Source of the DNA: Aplidium turbinatum | Lineage: Eukaryota; Chordata; Ascidiacea; Aplousobranchia; Polyclinidae | DNA length: 64,000 nucleotides | Assembly: GCA_918807975.1 (NCBI GenBank) | Contig: OU964932.1 | Span: 2,728,001 to 2,792,000, forward strand | Reading direction: 5' to 3' | Shown: in pieces, positions 43,681 to 55,557 of the stretch | How the letters are laid out: every line of letters starts with the position of its first letter | Numbering within the stretch: the stretch's first letter is position 1 | Notes under the pieces: model-generated | What the model saw: the letters and a program-made list of their open reading frames with translations, nothing else | The model's database searches: none | What the model was told of the DNA's origin: nothing | Made by a program: the position numbers and the translations under genes

Positions 43681-43992
43681 TGTTAGAAACGATTCCCCGC
43701 CCATTTAATATTATTGTTGTATCTCTGCTCCATTCTATTTTCATGCTTGAGTGACCCGGCCATGCATTAACAATTTTTGCTAGTTGATCTTTCTTTTTAC
43801 GTTTTGGCATGGACTGGAGTGGTCATTGTTTTATAAATCTGGAGAACTGGAGATTTGGAGTGACTAGGGAATATGTAAGAATTCGGTAAGCAACTGTTTG
43901 TTTCGTTTTATTATTGTCGTTTTCAATACACCATTTCTTCTAATAAGTAAGGCCTGCACTTTATCCAGTCTAGGCAAAAAACGTTTTAGACA
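43681..43992 (+). repeat. 3' LTR, young BEL/Pao element
   Basis: 312 bp, by eye identical to the 5' LTR; followed by GTGGA at 43993-43997. Confidence 0.9.
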
Positions 43993-43997
43993 GTGGA

Positions 43998-44270
43998 TCC
44001 TTTCAACAACATGAGATAGGCAGCTGAAGGTGATTTCTGAAAGTGGGGAAGCCAAGTTTGCTGATTCATCTTTACTACTGCATGTAGCATCTTCAATCCC
44101 ACAGCTCAACAAGTCGTCCATGTCACTGTACTGGCATAGTAATGCGAACAACGAAACTGGTGCGTTTTCCCTATGCCGGATTGCACGAAATCCATAAACA
44201 ATTCTATTTTTGCTGTAGCAAATTCGTTGCGACCAGACGGAGTGGTACGAAGTCGATCGTTAAAGCGGTT
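43998..44270 (-). pseudogene. Probable upstream part of the split hAT transposase
   Basis: On the minus strand an open frame runs through KNRIVYGFRAIRHRENAP, VSLFALLCQYSDMDD and SEITFSCLSHVVERI up to the BEL/Pao junction. It is in line with the hAT C-terminal part at 36204-36578, but I do not recognise a hAT-specific motif in this piece. It could also be an unrelated gene remnant that the hAT element abuts. Confidence 0.4.
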
Positions 44271-44274
44271 CCGT

Positions 44275-45357
44275 CAACTGGGGTTACTTTGGAGTAACCG
44301 GGTAACTTTGGACAATTTTTAGATTTTGTTCATTTTATTATAAAATCTGTTGTAAAGTGCTGAAGTTGCAGTAATTGCATGGAAATGTCTTCAAAATTAT
44401 CTGTGTTCATATTTAGAGCATTTTATTGAATTGTGGGGTAAGTTGATTGGTGCAAATTTATAAGAATAGCCTAGCCACTTCATTAAAATATCATTTTTTC
44501 TTTGTCCCCAAAATTAGCCGTCAAGCTGACCAATGGCTAGTAACATACAAAATTAAATGTTACCCATATGTTAGTAATATCTTAGCCTTCATGTTGCCCC
44601 AAAACAATGATTATGTGGGAATGTGTTACAAAAAATATTATTATATTTTTGTGTGGTGCTGATATTTCAGTCGAAACTGGGTAACTTTGGACAAGGTTTA
44701 CAGAACTTTTCCATGTGTTTTCCCAGGTGTTGTCTTTCCAGGTTATTTATGTGAAGGTTATTTAGGCAAAAAATGCTATAGAAGTGCTTTAAAAATCAGG
44801 TTATTTATGCAAAATGTGTTTTCCCAGGTCATATATATAGGCTAATACATAGTGTGGTAGAAAAATAGTGAATGACAGCAAGATTATAATGGTAAGGACA
44901 CATAAAAGGAAGCCAGGTTCGAGAAAGTACCAGGATTACACTGAGGAAGGTCTGGAAAAGGCTGTTGAAAGTGTTAAAAGGAAGAAAATGTCATTGAGAG
45001 AAGCTGAGAGAAAGTTCAAAATTCCCAAATCAACAATAAGTAATAAAGTGAAAGATATACATACAAATAAACCAGGAAGGCAACCGATGTTTACCATCGA
45101 AGAGGAAAAGGAAATAGTGGAGCATTTAATAACATGTAGTGTGTGGGGACAACCCTTTTTACCACTAGTTTCCAACACGTTTTGTTCCCACAAACCTCAC
45201 TAAAATACATAACACCCTGCTCAATTATTTTTGTAACATTTACATAATTTTCAGTCGTCCTACTTTACCCCTAGGTGAGCTTAACATTGATCATAATATC
45301 TGTTTGCTATGCTTTATAATGCAAACTTGTGATCGGTCCAAAGTTACCCCACAGCTG
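44275..45357 (+). mobile_element. Pogo/Tigger-type transposon, shortened
   Basis: Starts CAACTGGGGTTACTTTGG and ends with the inverse of CAGCTGTGGGGTAACTTTGG. TA duplications are not clear and the exact ends are uncertain, because GGGTAACTTTGGAC-like motifs are repeated inside each end. It encodes the DNA-binding N terminus of a pogo transposase; the catalytic part is missing. Confidence 0.65.
44889..45203 (+). pseudogene. Pogo-type transposase, psq helix-turn-helix part
   Basis: From ATG at 44889 the product begins MVRTHKRKPGSRKYQDYTEE and continues LEKAVESVKRKKMSLREAER, KFKIPKSTISNKV: a psq-type helix-turn-helix that binds the transposon ends. Then comes GRQPMFTIEEEKEIVEHLI, the start of the CENPB-type second helix-turn-helix, reaching CSVWG. 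After that the sequence no longer follows the family and a stop comes 14 codons later. The DDE domain (about 300 residues) is absent. A GTG 21 bases upstream is in frame but the ATG is the natural start. Confidence 0.75.
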
Positions 45358-45504
45358 GGGTAAGTTTGGACAGTCAGAAATTAAAAAAAATAAACAAACT
45401 CATTAATTGCTTCAGTTTATTTTTCAATCCACATGAGATCTATAGTTACCTTCTTAACATTCAAACACATAATTGCTTGGAAAACCTACATTACATTGAA
45501 AAAA
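45358..45504. other. Short AT-rich spacer
   Basis: Spacer between the pogo-type and Merlin elements. Its left edge repeats GGGGTAAGTTTGGACAG, so the pogo end might lie a few bases further right than I drew it. Confidence 0.4.
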
Positions 45505-45654
45505 GGTGCTCTTGCACAAGACGCCCTGTTGGTCAACTGGACAAAATGATGACGTCAAAAACGTCACACACATTGGAATATACTATTATGAAAGAGGAAG
45601 TGCGGGGTGGAAATGCAATGAAACACACCAGAAGGAAATTGTCTTCCATTTATT

Positions 45655-46388
45655 GATTTGTTGTTCAATTTAAACAAATATGCGATCGGTGAAAAGCACA
45701 AGCATAGATCTAACCAAAAAAGTTAATACCAAGTCCCACTATGGTACTAGCTTTATCTGGTGGCCACCTAAACTTGACCAAATTCAAACCATAACGAAAA
45801 CATTCAAACCATAACGAAAACATCATTTTAAATGATAAACAATCTAAATCAAATCCAATTAAAAGAACATGTTACTGTTTATTGAAGTGCTAACTTTCAT
45901 TTTTATATCTTATTGAATATGCGCGCAATCGTTGTTCGAAGACAGCCCCCCAACGAAGCTTTTGCCCAATGCATTTCAATGGCGAATCGATCGTCTTTCA
46001 GTTCACGCCCTGCGTGTGCACGATAATTAATTGTCTCCCATTTATTCATTTCTTGCTCAATTTCAACAGATTTGCTATCGTTGAAAAGCACAAGTATAGA
46101 TCTAACCAACTAAGTTAATATCAAGTCCCAAAATACTACTAGCTCCATCTAGTGGCCACCTAAACTTGACCAAATGCAAACCATTATCAAAAGTTTATTT
46201 GCAATGATAAAAACATTTACCGACAACCAATTAAAAGAACATATTACTGTTTATTGAAGTGTTAACTTTCATTTTTATATCTTATTTAATATGCGCGCAA
46301 TCGTTGTTCGAAGACAGCCCCCCAACGAAGCTTTTGCCCAATGCATTTCAATGGCGAATCGATCGTCTTTCAGTTCACGCCCTGCGTG
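45655..46388. repeat. Family D left arm, first part
   Basis: Two 372-bp units in the orientation with the repeated frame on the minus strand. It stops at CGCCCTGCGTG, where the 46389-48699 insertion begins, and continues at 48700 with TCACGATAATTAATTG. Confidence 0.85.
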
Positions 46389-47715
46389 GGCAGGGGGGGC
46401 AGCCGCCCCCCCTGTTGTTTCAAAACGTCGCGAATTTGGGCAAAATTTTGCAATTATTCGGGCAAAAATTGCTATATAAAAAGCTACAAAATTGCATGAA
46501 TTAAGAAAAACTATAAATTAATATCTTTTACCTATCAAACTAAGTACAGCCTCTTATTTGCCCAAGAAATGTGCCGCAAAATTTTCATTTGGCACACCCG
46601 TATTGATGTATTGTATTGCATGGTGATCAACCTGTAGTACAAAATGCATTTAACCAACTGCATCATGCCAATTTGGGCAGCCACCAAAGTATGTCTCTAA
46701 TACTTTTGTGAAACTGCCCAAATCAAAACGCAAAATTTGCTATATAGCTAATTTTATTAATTTTCACAAATGCATCGTGTTGATTTGGGCAGCTGAAAAC
46801 ATGAAATTATTTGATGAAACTGATTAGTCTATTTATGCAAAGTTCTGCCCAAATTACCGTGAGGCAGTTTCCCCAAAATAAACAAATTCATTAATTTTTC
46901 CCATTTACATAACTGTATCATTTAGATTTGGGCAACAAAAAATATGAAATTATCTGATCATAGTCTATTTATAAAACTGCCCAAATTGGCATGATGCAAT
47001 TGCCTCGCATCAAAATTTACAAAGTCTTTAATTTTTTCATAATATCTATAAATGCATCATCTTGATTCTCGGCAACTACAGAAAATATATGTATTTATAT
47101 AAATCTGGTGAATACTTTTATAAAACAATTCGGGTGGAGAGGTTACAGTACTTTTTCAACCATAAACGGACATAGCTAAGCAACACCACAACATTTAACA
47201 AAAAAATGTTATACCTGTTAAAAGTAATGTTAAGGTGTTGCTTAGCTTTGTTTGGTTACTTTTATGAAAGGGTCTGCTGCTATTCGGCGAGTTCCCTATT
47301 CGGCAATAGCCTTTTTCGGCAAGTTCCCTATTCGGCGATTTTTTGAAAATCCAACAACACCTTCTGCAAATCCGACGATTGAATATTATTCAATATTTAG
47401 ACGTTGAATCAATGTCAATATGAACCGTTAGACTAATTGGGTTCTTTAAATCCTACGTCACTGTCTGTATGCAACCTTAGAATATATTAGTTATTTTTGT
47501 CATCAAATTACCTAGCCTAGCCTAACTATATTTTTAGAAGTAGTGCTGCCAGACCTTTTTATTTTTTGTACTAAAATTCGTATCATCAAAACTACTTTAA
47601 TTAATTGAACAAAGTTTATTTGAGAGAGAGAGACAGAGAAACCTTTTATTTTGTCTGTTGCGACAATAGTACGGTACAATTATACACAATCCAAATAAAA
47701 AAGTACCATAGAAGT

Positions 47716-47795
47716 AGTATGTTTTGTAGTATGTAGTATGTAGTAGTATGTACGTAGTATGTAGTAGTATGTAGTATGTAGTATAGTATGTTTGT
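47716..47795. repeat. GTAGTATGTA microsatellite
   Basis: Irregular tandem GTAGTATGTA/GTAGTAT copies. Confidence 0.85.
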
Positions 47796-48091
47796 GTTTT
47801 ATTGCATTTAATTATAATTTATCTATTGTTATGTACTTTTTTCTGAATCCGCATGGTCACCCTGAGCCGGTTTTCTACAATGTTTAATTTTCTGAGTCTT
47901 TTATGACATCTCAACTGAATATTTAAGTGGGGTTGTTTTATATTTGTTGTGTGTAAAACAATATTTATTACTCCTACCTACCATGCCAAAGTGCAGAAGC
48001 ATCGAGCAATGCACAAGCAAGGTATCTTCAAAGATGAATTCAGTTGTTCTATCTTGATTCCTTTGGTAAGAAATTCTAGCTAGCTGGTGAT

Positions 48092-48560
48092 CAGTGGCGT
48101 AGCCAAAAGGGGTGGGTTGGGGTTGCACCCCCCCCCCCCCTTTGGCAAGCGTGTGACGTCACGATATTGAGAATGATGCTTTCAGTCTATGCTTCTAAAA
48201 CAAAACACAAAATTTGCCTTATTTTAAATGAAACATGCAAAGAGCGAGTTTTGCCATTACCAATCATTCAAATATCTCAGCCAGGAATTAGCAACAAGAA
48301 AACATAGAGACTTGTGGCTTTATTTCCGAAAAATGCCGAAGAAAACATGATCTTATCCTTTTGCTATGCCACCGGACAGCACCATTTTACAGGAATATTC
48401 ATACCCACATTTTTGTTAAAAAATACTCTCAGAATGCACCAAATTCAAAGTAGTTTTTCAAAATTTTCTGGGGGAGGCCCCCCAGACCCCCCACTGCTGG
48501 GTGTCGCCATAAGCAAAACACGCCGTCAAACCCCTTTCAAAATTCCTGGCTACGCCACTG
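48092..48560. mobile_element. hAT-type MITE, CAGTGGCGTAGCC family
   Basis: Termini CAGTGGCGTAGCCA and, inverted, CAGTGGCGTAGCCAGG; near-match duplication CTGGTGAT / CTGGTGGT at 48084-48091 and 48561-48568. The body matches 23738-24259. Confidence 0.9.
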
Positions 48561-48699
48561 CTGGTGGTCTTATGCTAGTTTTTCACTGTTATTATACACC
48601 GCATACATTATATTTGGGCAATTTCTATAAAAGCGTGCACATTTGGGCAAATTTACGTTCTGCCCCCCCCAAAATGGTTTGGTCTCGTACGGCTATGGT

Positions 48700-50442
48700 T
48701 CACGATAATTAATTGTCTCCCATTTATTCATTTCTTGCTCAATTTCAACAGATTTGCTTTCGTTGAAAAGCACAAGCATAGATCTAACCAACTAAGTTAA
48801 TATCAAGTCCCAAAAAACTACTAGCTCCATCTAGTGGCCACCTAAACTTGACCAAATTCAAACCATTATCAAAAGTTTATTTGCAATGATAAAAACATTT
48901 AACGACAACCAATTGCAAGAACATATTAGGCCTACTGTTTATTGAAGTGTTAACTTTCATTTTTATATCTTATTTAATATGCGAGCAATCGTTGTTCGAA
49001 GACAGCCCCCCAACGAAGCTTTTGCCCAATGCATTTCAATGGCGAATCGATCGTCTTTCAGTTCACGCCCTGCGTGATCACGATAATTAATTGTCTCCCA
49101 TTTATTCATTTCTTGCTCAATTTCAACAGATTTGCTACCGTTGAAAAGCACAAGTATAGATCTAACCAACTAAGTTAATATCAAGTCCCAAAATACTACT
49201 AGCTCCATCTAGTGGCCACCTAAACTTGACCAAATGCAAACCATCACCAAAACTTCATTTTAAATGATAAACAATCTAAATCAAATCCAATTAAAAGAAC
49301 ATGTCACTGTTTATTGAAGGGCTAACCTTCATTTTTATATCTTATTTAATATATGAGCAATCGTTGTTCGAAGACAGCCCCCCAACGAAGCTTTTTCCCA
49401 ATGCATTTCAATGGCGAATCGATCGTCTTTCAGTTCACGCCCTGCGTGTTCACGATAATTAATTGTCTCCCATTTATTCATTTCTTGCTCAATTTCAACA
49501 GATTTGCTATCGTTGAAAAGCACAAGTATAGATCTAACCAACTAAGTTAATACCAAATCCTAAAATACTACTAGCTCCATCTAGTGGCCACCTAAACTTG
49601 ACCAAATTCAAACCATTATCAAAAGTTTATTTGCAATGATAAAAACATTAAATAACAGCCAATTAAAAGAACATGTTACTGTTTATTGAAGGGTTAACTT
49701 TCATTTTTATATCTTTTTTGATATGCGAGCAATCGTTGTTTGAAGACAACCCCCCAACGAAGCTTTTGCCCAATGCATTTCAATGGCGAATCGATCGTCT
49801 TTCAGTTCACGCCCTGCGTGATCACGATAATTAATTGTCTCCCATTTATTCATTTCTTGCTCAATTTCAACAGATTTGCTACCGTTGAAAAGCACAAGCA
49901 TAGATCTAACCAACTAAGTTAATATCAAGTCCCAAAATACTACTAGCTCCATCTAGTGGCCACCTAAACTTGACCAAATGCAAACCATCACCAAAACTTC
50001 ATTTTAAATGATAAACAATCTAAATCAAATCCAATTAAAAGAACATGTCACTGTTTATTGAAGGGCTAACCTTCATTTTTATATCTTTTTTGATATGCGA
50101 GCAATCGTTGTTCGAAGACAGCCTCCCAACGAAGCTTTTTCCCAATGCATTTCAATGGCGAATCGATCGTCTTTCAGTTCACGCCCTGCGTGATCACGAT
50201 AATTAATTGTCTCCCATTTATTCATTTCTTGCTCAATTTCAACAGATTTGCTACCGTTGAAAAGCACAAGTATAGATCTAACCAACTAAGTTAATATCAA
50301 GTCCCAAAATACTACTAGCTCAATCTGGTGGCCACCTAAACTTGACCAAATTCAAACCATTATCAAAAGTTTATTTGCAATGATAAAAACATTAAACAAC
50401 AGCCAATTAAAAGAACATGTTGCTGTTTCTTGAAGGGTAAAC
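48700..50442. repeat. Family D left arm, second part
   Basis: Consecutive 372-bp units; each has a 68-codon minus-strand frame starting at 49169, 49541, 49913 and 50285. Two unit variants differ in a ~50-bp stretch (AAAACATTTAACGACAACC versus TTCATTTTAAATGATAAAC). Confidence 0.9.
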
Positions 50443-51336
50443 CACGGCCTACTAGAACACGGCCAAATATGTTGCTATTTGGGAAAAATTTCTAAGAGTC
50501 TTACTTGTTACAATCATAGCCATGACAAACCTGTACTTTTCCCAGGTACAGAAGTATGTAAAATAGGCAATATTTGCATCTAGACATCTCTTTGGCTTGT
50601 TTTGCCGGAGATTAGATATGTATGTTAAGCAAAATTTATCCAACAATAACGTAAAATATGTAAGACTTTCCAACTGCATCCTGGAGGTAGTGTCATCAAA
50701 TAGACGCTAGGTTTTTTTGTATAGCAGGATCTTTCGCCAAAAGCCATATTTTAGCCTACTTGCAAAATTAAACTTGGCGAAAAACAAAACGAACTAAAAT
50801 TTAAATTGGCACATCAAATGAACAGCTTGCAACATAGAATCCACAAAATCCTTGATATTTTAAATGGAACATGCAATTGCACCAAACGATACTACCTCCA
50901 GAGTGCAGTAGGAAAGTCTTATATATTACACTATTATTGTGTAAACTGTTCTCAGCGTACATATCTAATCTCCGGTTAAACAAGCCAAACATATATCTAG
51001 GTGCAAATATTGTTTATTTTACTTACTTCTAGAAATGGGAAGATAACAGGTTTGTCATAGCTATGGTCAGGGCCTCCGAGAGAAATCAGCACTGGTCGGG
51101 AAACAATACGAAAAATGGGCCCCATAATACTTTTTAGCAAATTTTGCGTTGCATGTTCATGTTAAGCTGAAATTAGCCTACTTTCCTCAGCATGAAAAGA
51201 ACTTCGTTCAATGTAAAAATCACTGGATTACACTTGCAGCAAAAATGCCATTGAGGTAAACTATTTTGTCTGGAAAGCTTTGTAAACACACAATAGGCCT
51301 ACAGGCAACGAAAATAGTTCAACCAAGGATTTAATT

Positions 51337-51560
51337 CAGGAGTGTCCAAACTTTTTCCCACGCAAGCCAGATTTGATAATAAGTGTTCGCGGGCCAACAG
51401 CCACAATAATTTTTCTGAAAACTGCAAGTTGAATTTAGCCTATATGATTTTTGTGTGTCTGCAGGCCAAAAATAACACATTGTACAACAACAGGCGCGAG
51501 CCATACAAAAACGTCTCGTGGGCCGGAGTTGGCCCGCGGGCCGGACTTTGGACATCCCTG
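51337..51560. mobile_element. 224-bp hAT-type MITE
   Basis: Termini CAGGAGTGTCCAAACTTT and, inverted, CAGGGATGTCCAAAGTCC, with a GGCCCGCGGGCC palindrome near the right end; near-match duplication ATTTAATT / ATATAATT at 51329-51336 and 51561-51568. Confidence 0.85.
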
Positions 51561-52959
51561 ATATAATTCAACTCTTTCTGGCTTTTTTGCAATGCAAAGT
51601 TACGGATCACAGCATCAAATGATAAAATTTTGCGACGTCTGAATTGATGCACAACGTGTATAGTTAGGCTTTTCAATCGGTTTTGAGTCATAGGCCTACT
51701 GGAGCGCAAACAATTCTTTACAAATTTCAGTAATTGCTAAAACCACGTTCTCAAAGCGCAACCGTTTGAGGTAGCTGCCGGAACACAAAAAAAATCATAA
51801 CAAAACTATTTGGAAAAACCTTTCGAAAGTTGCAATCAATGATTCCTTGTGTAGAGATTATGGGGTGGTTCGTTCTGGTTTGCAGCTGAAAGTTGCTATG
51901 TGGCTTTCTGTCAAAAGTACCAACTCATCTAAAATGTCTTGAAAAATGTCATTGTTGTAGCCTACAAATGGTTTAAATTTGTCCCACATGCCCGCAACTG
52001 CACAACAGACATACGATGAAATTTTTATGGAACTTCAAACTTATCGACGATATGTTTGAGTTTGTTGATATTTGTCAATTCCAACAACTATCGAATTCGA
52101 ATCCTTTGCAATGTACGGTAGAATACATTTCCTTTGAATGATTCAGCTAGTTAAGTGGAGTTATAAAAGCGTTCTGTCCTCAGGAAAAGAAAATCATTTT
52201 CTTTTAAATTTATAATTGCCACTGCAACTTTAGCTTGCGAGTAGTAGCCTACTCTTCTCAGCTTTCTCTTACTTAGATTACATCTTTCTTTAATTTCATT
52301 AAATTCATTAGTGAATCTGTTTAGTGTTAGTTAGTGTTAGTGTTAGTGTTAGTGTTAGTGTTAGTAATCTGAATCTGTTAGTGAATCTGTTTAGAACCGT
52401 AATCCACATAATGCAAAGCAGTCACAAATTTAAAACTGCTAGTTGTAGGCTACTTTAGCATTGATTCAGCTTCCGATCAAGCTCTTGTTGGTTCCAACTT
52501 GATGCATTTAAGAAACGTCTTTAGAGCTTTAATTGCAAAAGGGTAATGTAAAGCATTGGGTTTGACTGCACCACGCCTTGATTACCTTCTCGAAGTCAAT
52601 TTTCTTTGCAAGATGATAGGACAGCTTTCTTTAGATTTTTCAGAATTTTTCCTCTGACTGGGCTATAACTTTAAAGATGCCACTAGCTTACAGATAATCA
52701 ATTACTCCAAAAATGATAAGACATTTGAACAACGCTGTCTGTAGGCAACATTATGAATTTATTCCAACTAGATTTAGCCTAAGCAACAACATCCATAAAC
52801 AAAAAACTCAAATAAAGAAAAAACTCACTACCTTCCAAAATCACATCAAAAGAAGCATGACCAACAAAGGCTACTTGACCACACGAAAACAGAAGATCTT
52901 TTAACTATGACAAAATTACATCTAATTGCAGCAATAAGTTAATAAAATCAAAAGTTTTA

Positions 52960-53207
52960 AAACTGTTCGGCCACACTAAAAAATCACAATTCGGAATCAG
53001 CAAAGTTTGCGCAGAAGAAAAAGTAGAAGGAAAAAGAAAACGTGGCAGACAACCAAAACGATGGCAAGACAACATCCAATCATGGACCGGACTCAACTTG
53101 GCGACACTGGGTGAGCTGGCTCAAAATCGCCACTCTTGGAAGCAAATAACTCATGTTGATGCGCAATCTGCTGCAGGCAGAGATGATGACTGATGATGAT
53201 GATGATC
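52960..53207 (+). pseudogene. LINE reverse-transcriptase C terminus and 3' tail
   Basis: The 78-codon frame 52960-53193 reads KLFGHTKKSQFGISKVCAEE, KVEGKRKRGRQPKRWQDNIQ and SWTGLNLATLGELAQNRHSW. A GH near a basic GKRxRGRxxxRW-DN box followed by WTG-L is the usual C-terminal end of LINE polymerases (the CR1/RTE-like groups I know it from). The frame stays open upstream for about 20 codons and then breaks, so this is a 5'-truncated copy. A TGATGATGATGATGAT tail (53191-53207) is the expected short tandem 3' end. Confidence 0.75.
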
Positions 53208-53807
53208 CATAAACAAAAAATATAGCCTACAGGATTTCCTTTCTTTAATCGTGCTTGGACTGATACCTTTAACTTTCACAGATAACTTATGTTGGATACA
53301 ATATCCTATGCCTGGCCAACGCAGATTTTGAAGTTAAGGTTCAATTGTCAAGCAAAAATAGTTCCCGCTTAGCTAAAACAGCACCAGTTTTCAAATTGCC
53401 ACTATCAATACAATCGAAACCGTTCAGTGATACAGAAATCATTTCAGCTTCAGATTTTACGTCTTGAAGCTGTTCAACATCGCCTACCTAACACGAAAAT
53501 GATTTGTTCTTGATGAGAAGCATCGAGAGTGACATTTACAATGATTGAGAAATACTTGGAACTACGCACTTTTTAAGAATTTGTTGATTATTTATTTGGT
53601 ACATTTTTACTTTGGTACTAAAAATGGGCCCCCCTCAAAAGTGCAAAAACAAAAAACTACTCGTTGTTCCTTTACAATGTTTTGCTAGGGGGGAAACTGG
53701 CCCGACTTCCCCCCCCTCTCGGAGCCACTGGCTATGGTTGCAACAATTCAGACTCTTAGAAATTTCTTCAAATAGCAACATATTTGGCCGTGCTCTAGTA
53801 GGTCATG

Positions 53808-54335
53808 GGTTAACTTTCATTTTTATATCTTTTTTGATATGCGAGCAATTGTTGTTCGAAGACAGCCCCCCAACGAAGCTTTTGCCCAATGCATTTCAAT
53901 GGCGAATCGATCGTCTTTCAGTTCACGCCCTGCGTGATCACGATAATTAATTGTCTTCCATTTATTCATTTCTTGCTGAATTTCAACAGATTTGCTATCG
54001 TTGAAAAGCACAAGCATAGATCTAACCAACTAAGTTAATACCAAGTCCCAAAATACTACTAGCTCCATCTGGTGGCCACCTAAACTTGACCAAATTCAAC
54101 CCATTATCAGAAGTTTATTTGCAATGATAAAAACATTTAACGACAACCATTTAAAAGAATATGTTACTGTTTATTGAAGCGCTAAATTTTATTTTTATGC
54201 CTCATTGAATATATGAGCAATCGTTGTTCGAAGACAGCCTCCCAACGAAGCTTTTGCACAATGCATTTCAATGACGAATCGATCGTCTTTCTGGATTCGC
54301 ATTGCGTGTTCACGGTAATTAATTGTCTCCCATTT
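53808..54335. repeat. Family D left arm, innermost part
   Basis: One full unit and one diverged unit, ending at TGTCTCCCATTTATATTG (about 54340). The innermost unit is the most diverged of the arm. Confidence 0.8.
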
Positions 54336-55092
54336 ATATTGAAAAAATGCTAAAGTCATAGAAAGGATTAGGATCAGGCACACAAATAGCCTAATTGGTG
54401 GTGTAATGGCTTGTCCGATTCAAGAAATGTAACAAACACTGATCAATAGGAAAGCGATGTGTGCTCTAGAGCAGTGTAGAACTTTGATCCTTTGTGAGGT
54501 CGTGGAAGAATTCTTGTCACTCGGCCCGCAGTCGACATCAACTGGAAAAGTTCGGTTGAGGAAGCAAGTGATGTCAGCTCCAAGTGCAGGAACCAGAAAA
54601 TTGTTCCTATTTGGATGGAGAAACTTCTGCAATAAATAAAAAGAAACAACAACCAGCGATACAGTGGGTGCGGATACTTATGTTTTGTTCAATGCTTAGC
54701 CAAATAATTTTTTCACAACACTTAGGCTAAGCCGAATAAACCTAGGCTTAAATATGGATCAAAGGTAAGTAACGCAACCGTAATGAAATGACTTGGGCTT
54801 GCATTCTCGTGTTCTTTCATAACCACATGAAGTCATTTTCCCAAAGGCATCCGTGTGTGTAAACAAAATGATTCATAGGTCCAAACCTTAAACGTTGACA
54901 CACACAAATCATGTTACAAACGTAACTTTTATTAAGTTAAAAAAATAATTTTGTTTCATGCGACATTGCACTTTTGTTAGCCTAGTTTGTTTGTAATAGA
55001 ATAAACATCACAAAGTATGTGGGCAGCAACTCTTTTTTATCATTAGGTAGCCCTGAAAAGGGCTGTTTTTTGGCAAATGGACGATGTGGCGG
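54336..55092. other. Downstream flank of the Merlin transposase gene
   Basis: No assigned gene. A plus-strand 60-codon frame from 54457 (MCALEQCRTLILCEVVEEFL) ends before AATAAA at 54635, but I cannot place it in a family. On the minus strand this is the region 3' of the transposase stop at 55093. Confidence 0.4.
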
Positions 55093-55337
55093 CTACAGTA
55101 ATGGGTAGGACTCCCTTATGGCGCGGAGAACTTCCGGAAAATGTCGTCCCCGTGGAAACTGATGTCGCCACATAAATTCATCAAGATACCCAGGTATCAT
55201 GTGTCTTGTGGTGCCACCCATTCTTTTAAATTTGCGTTTACAATTCAACCACAGGTTTTCAATGTGGTTCGTATGAACCCCTGTGGCCGAAACATAATGA
55301 TGGTGATTGTTGACCGTTTGGTGGCGATATCCAAGAT
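55093..55337 (-). CDS. Merlin transposase, last exon
   Basis: The exon begins after TTTTAG (acceptor, 55338-55343 on the minus strand) with LGYRHQTVNNHHHYVSATGV, then HTNHIENLWLNCKRKFKRMG and HMIPGYLDEFMWRHQF, ending ESYPLL and a stop at 55093-55095. The YRHQTVN, TGVHTNHIENLW and YLDEFMWR blocks are the C-terminal signature of the IS1595/ISXO2-like transposase fold used by Merlin; IEN lies where the third catalytic residue region is expected. Splicing to 57085 keeps the frame and creates AYSNLSNLGYRHQTVN. The enzyme would cut and paste the element by its TIRs. Confidence 0.85.
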
Positions 55338-55557
55338 CTAAAACCATACGAAAGCAACTTTAAATAAATTTCAGCGTAAAATGCTTGCTGCAACGGTTTC
55401 CAAATAGAAATAACAAAAACATGTTAAATTGGTAAATTTATTTTTAATGGATGCATAATTCTTTTGACATGAGCCATCGTGCTTTTTGAAAAGGAGCTGT
55501 GCAATTAAGTGGCGAGGTCAGTTGATTGTTTTTTCTGCTCCCAAAGTAACTTTAAAT

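Larger units (their letters stand above)
36579..43992 (+). mobile_element. Young BEL/Pao LTR retrotransposon (second lineage)
   Basis: Two 312-bp LTRs (TGTTAGAAACG to GTTTTAGACA) that I could not tell apart by eye flank a ~0.9-kb leader, one 1649-codon frame and a ~0.9-kb 3' region. GTGGA is duplicated at the ends. Gag, zinc knuckles, protease, reverse transcriptase, RNase H and integrase parts are all represented. It is nearly whole, with perhaps one break, and very recent. LTR and protein sequence are clearly different from the pair at 4851. Confidence 0.9.
46389..48699. mobile_element. Unclassified 2.3-kb insertion rich in TTTGGGCAAATTT
   Basis: It splits one 372-bp unit precisely. The left end has a GGCAGGGGGGGCAGCCG-type G/C palindrome and the right end an inverted CTGCCCCCCCC, so the ends are weakly inverted. 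TTTGGGCA motifs are scattered both ways from 46430 to 47000 and again at 48610-48660. Also present: TATTCGGCGAGTTCCC repeats (47280-47340), a GTAGTATGTA microsatellite (47716-47795) and the MITE at 48092. No coding sequence recognised; no target duplication seen. Confidence 0.55.
51068..53730. mobile_element. hAT-type element, 2.7 kb
   Basis: Termini CAGGGCCTCCGAGAG and, inverted, CAGTGGCTCCGAGAG; 8-bp duplication GCTATGGT at 51060-51067 and 53731-53738. ATGGGCCCC occurs near both ends (about 51115 and 53624). It holds a MITE, a GTTAGT microsatellite (52322-52365) and a LINE 3' end, but no hAT transposase that I can recognise. Confidence 0.85.
50443..53807. mobile_element. Palindromic TIR element in the family D left arm, enlarged by a hAT insertion
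   Basis: The ends are inverted over about 75 bp (CCTACTAGAACACGGCC, AAATATGTTGCTATTTG, ATTTCTAAGAGTCT). Near-match duplication GGGTAAAC / GGGTTAAC at 50435-50442 and 53808-53815. Without the hAT element at 51068-53730 it is ~700 bp, and much of that is a large palindrome: 50500-50700 reads as the inverse of about 50880-51060 (GGAGATTAGATATGTA and inverse; ACTTTCC, CTGCA, GGAGGTAGT and inverse). Confidence 0.75.
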
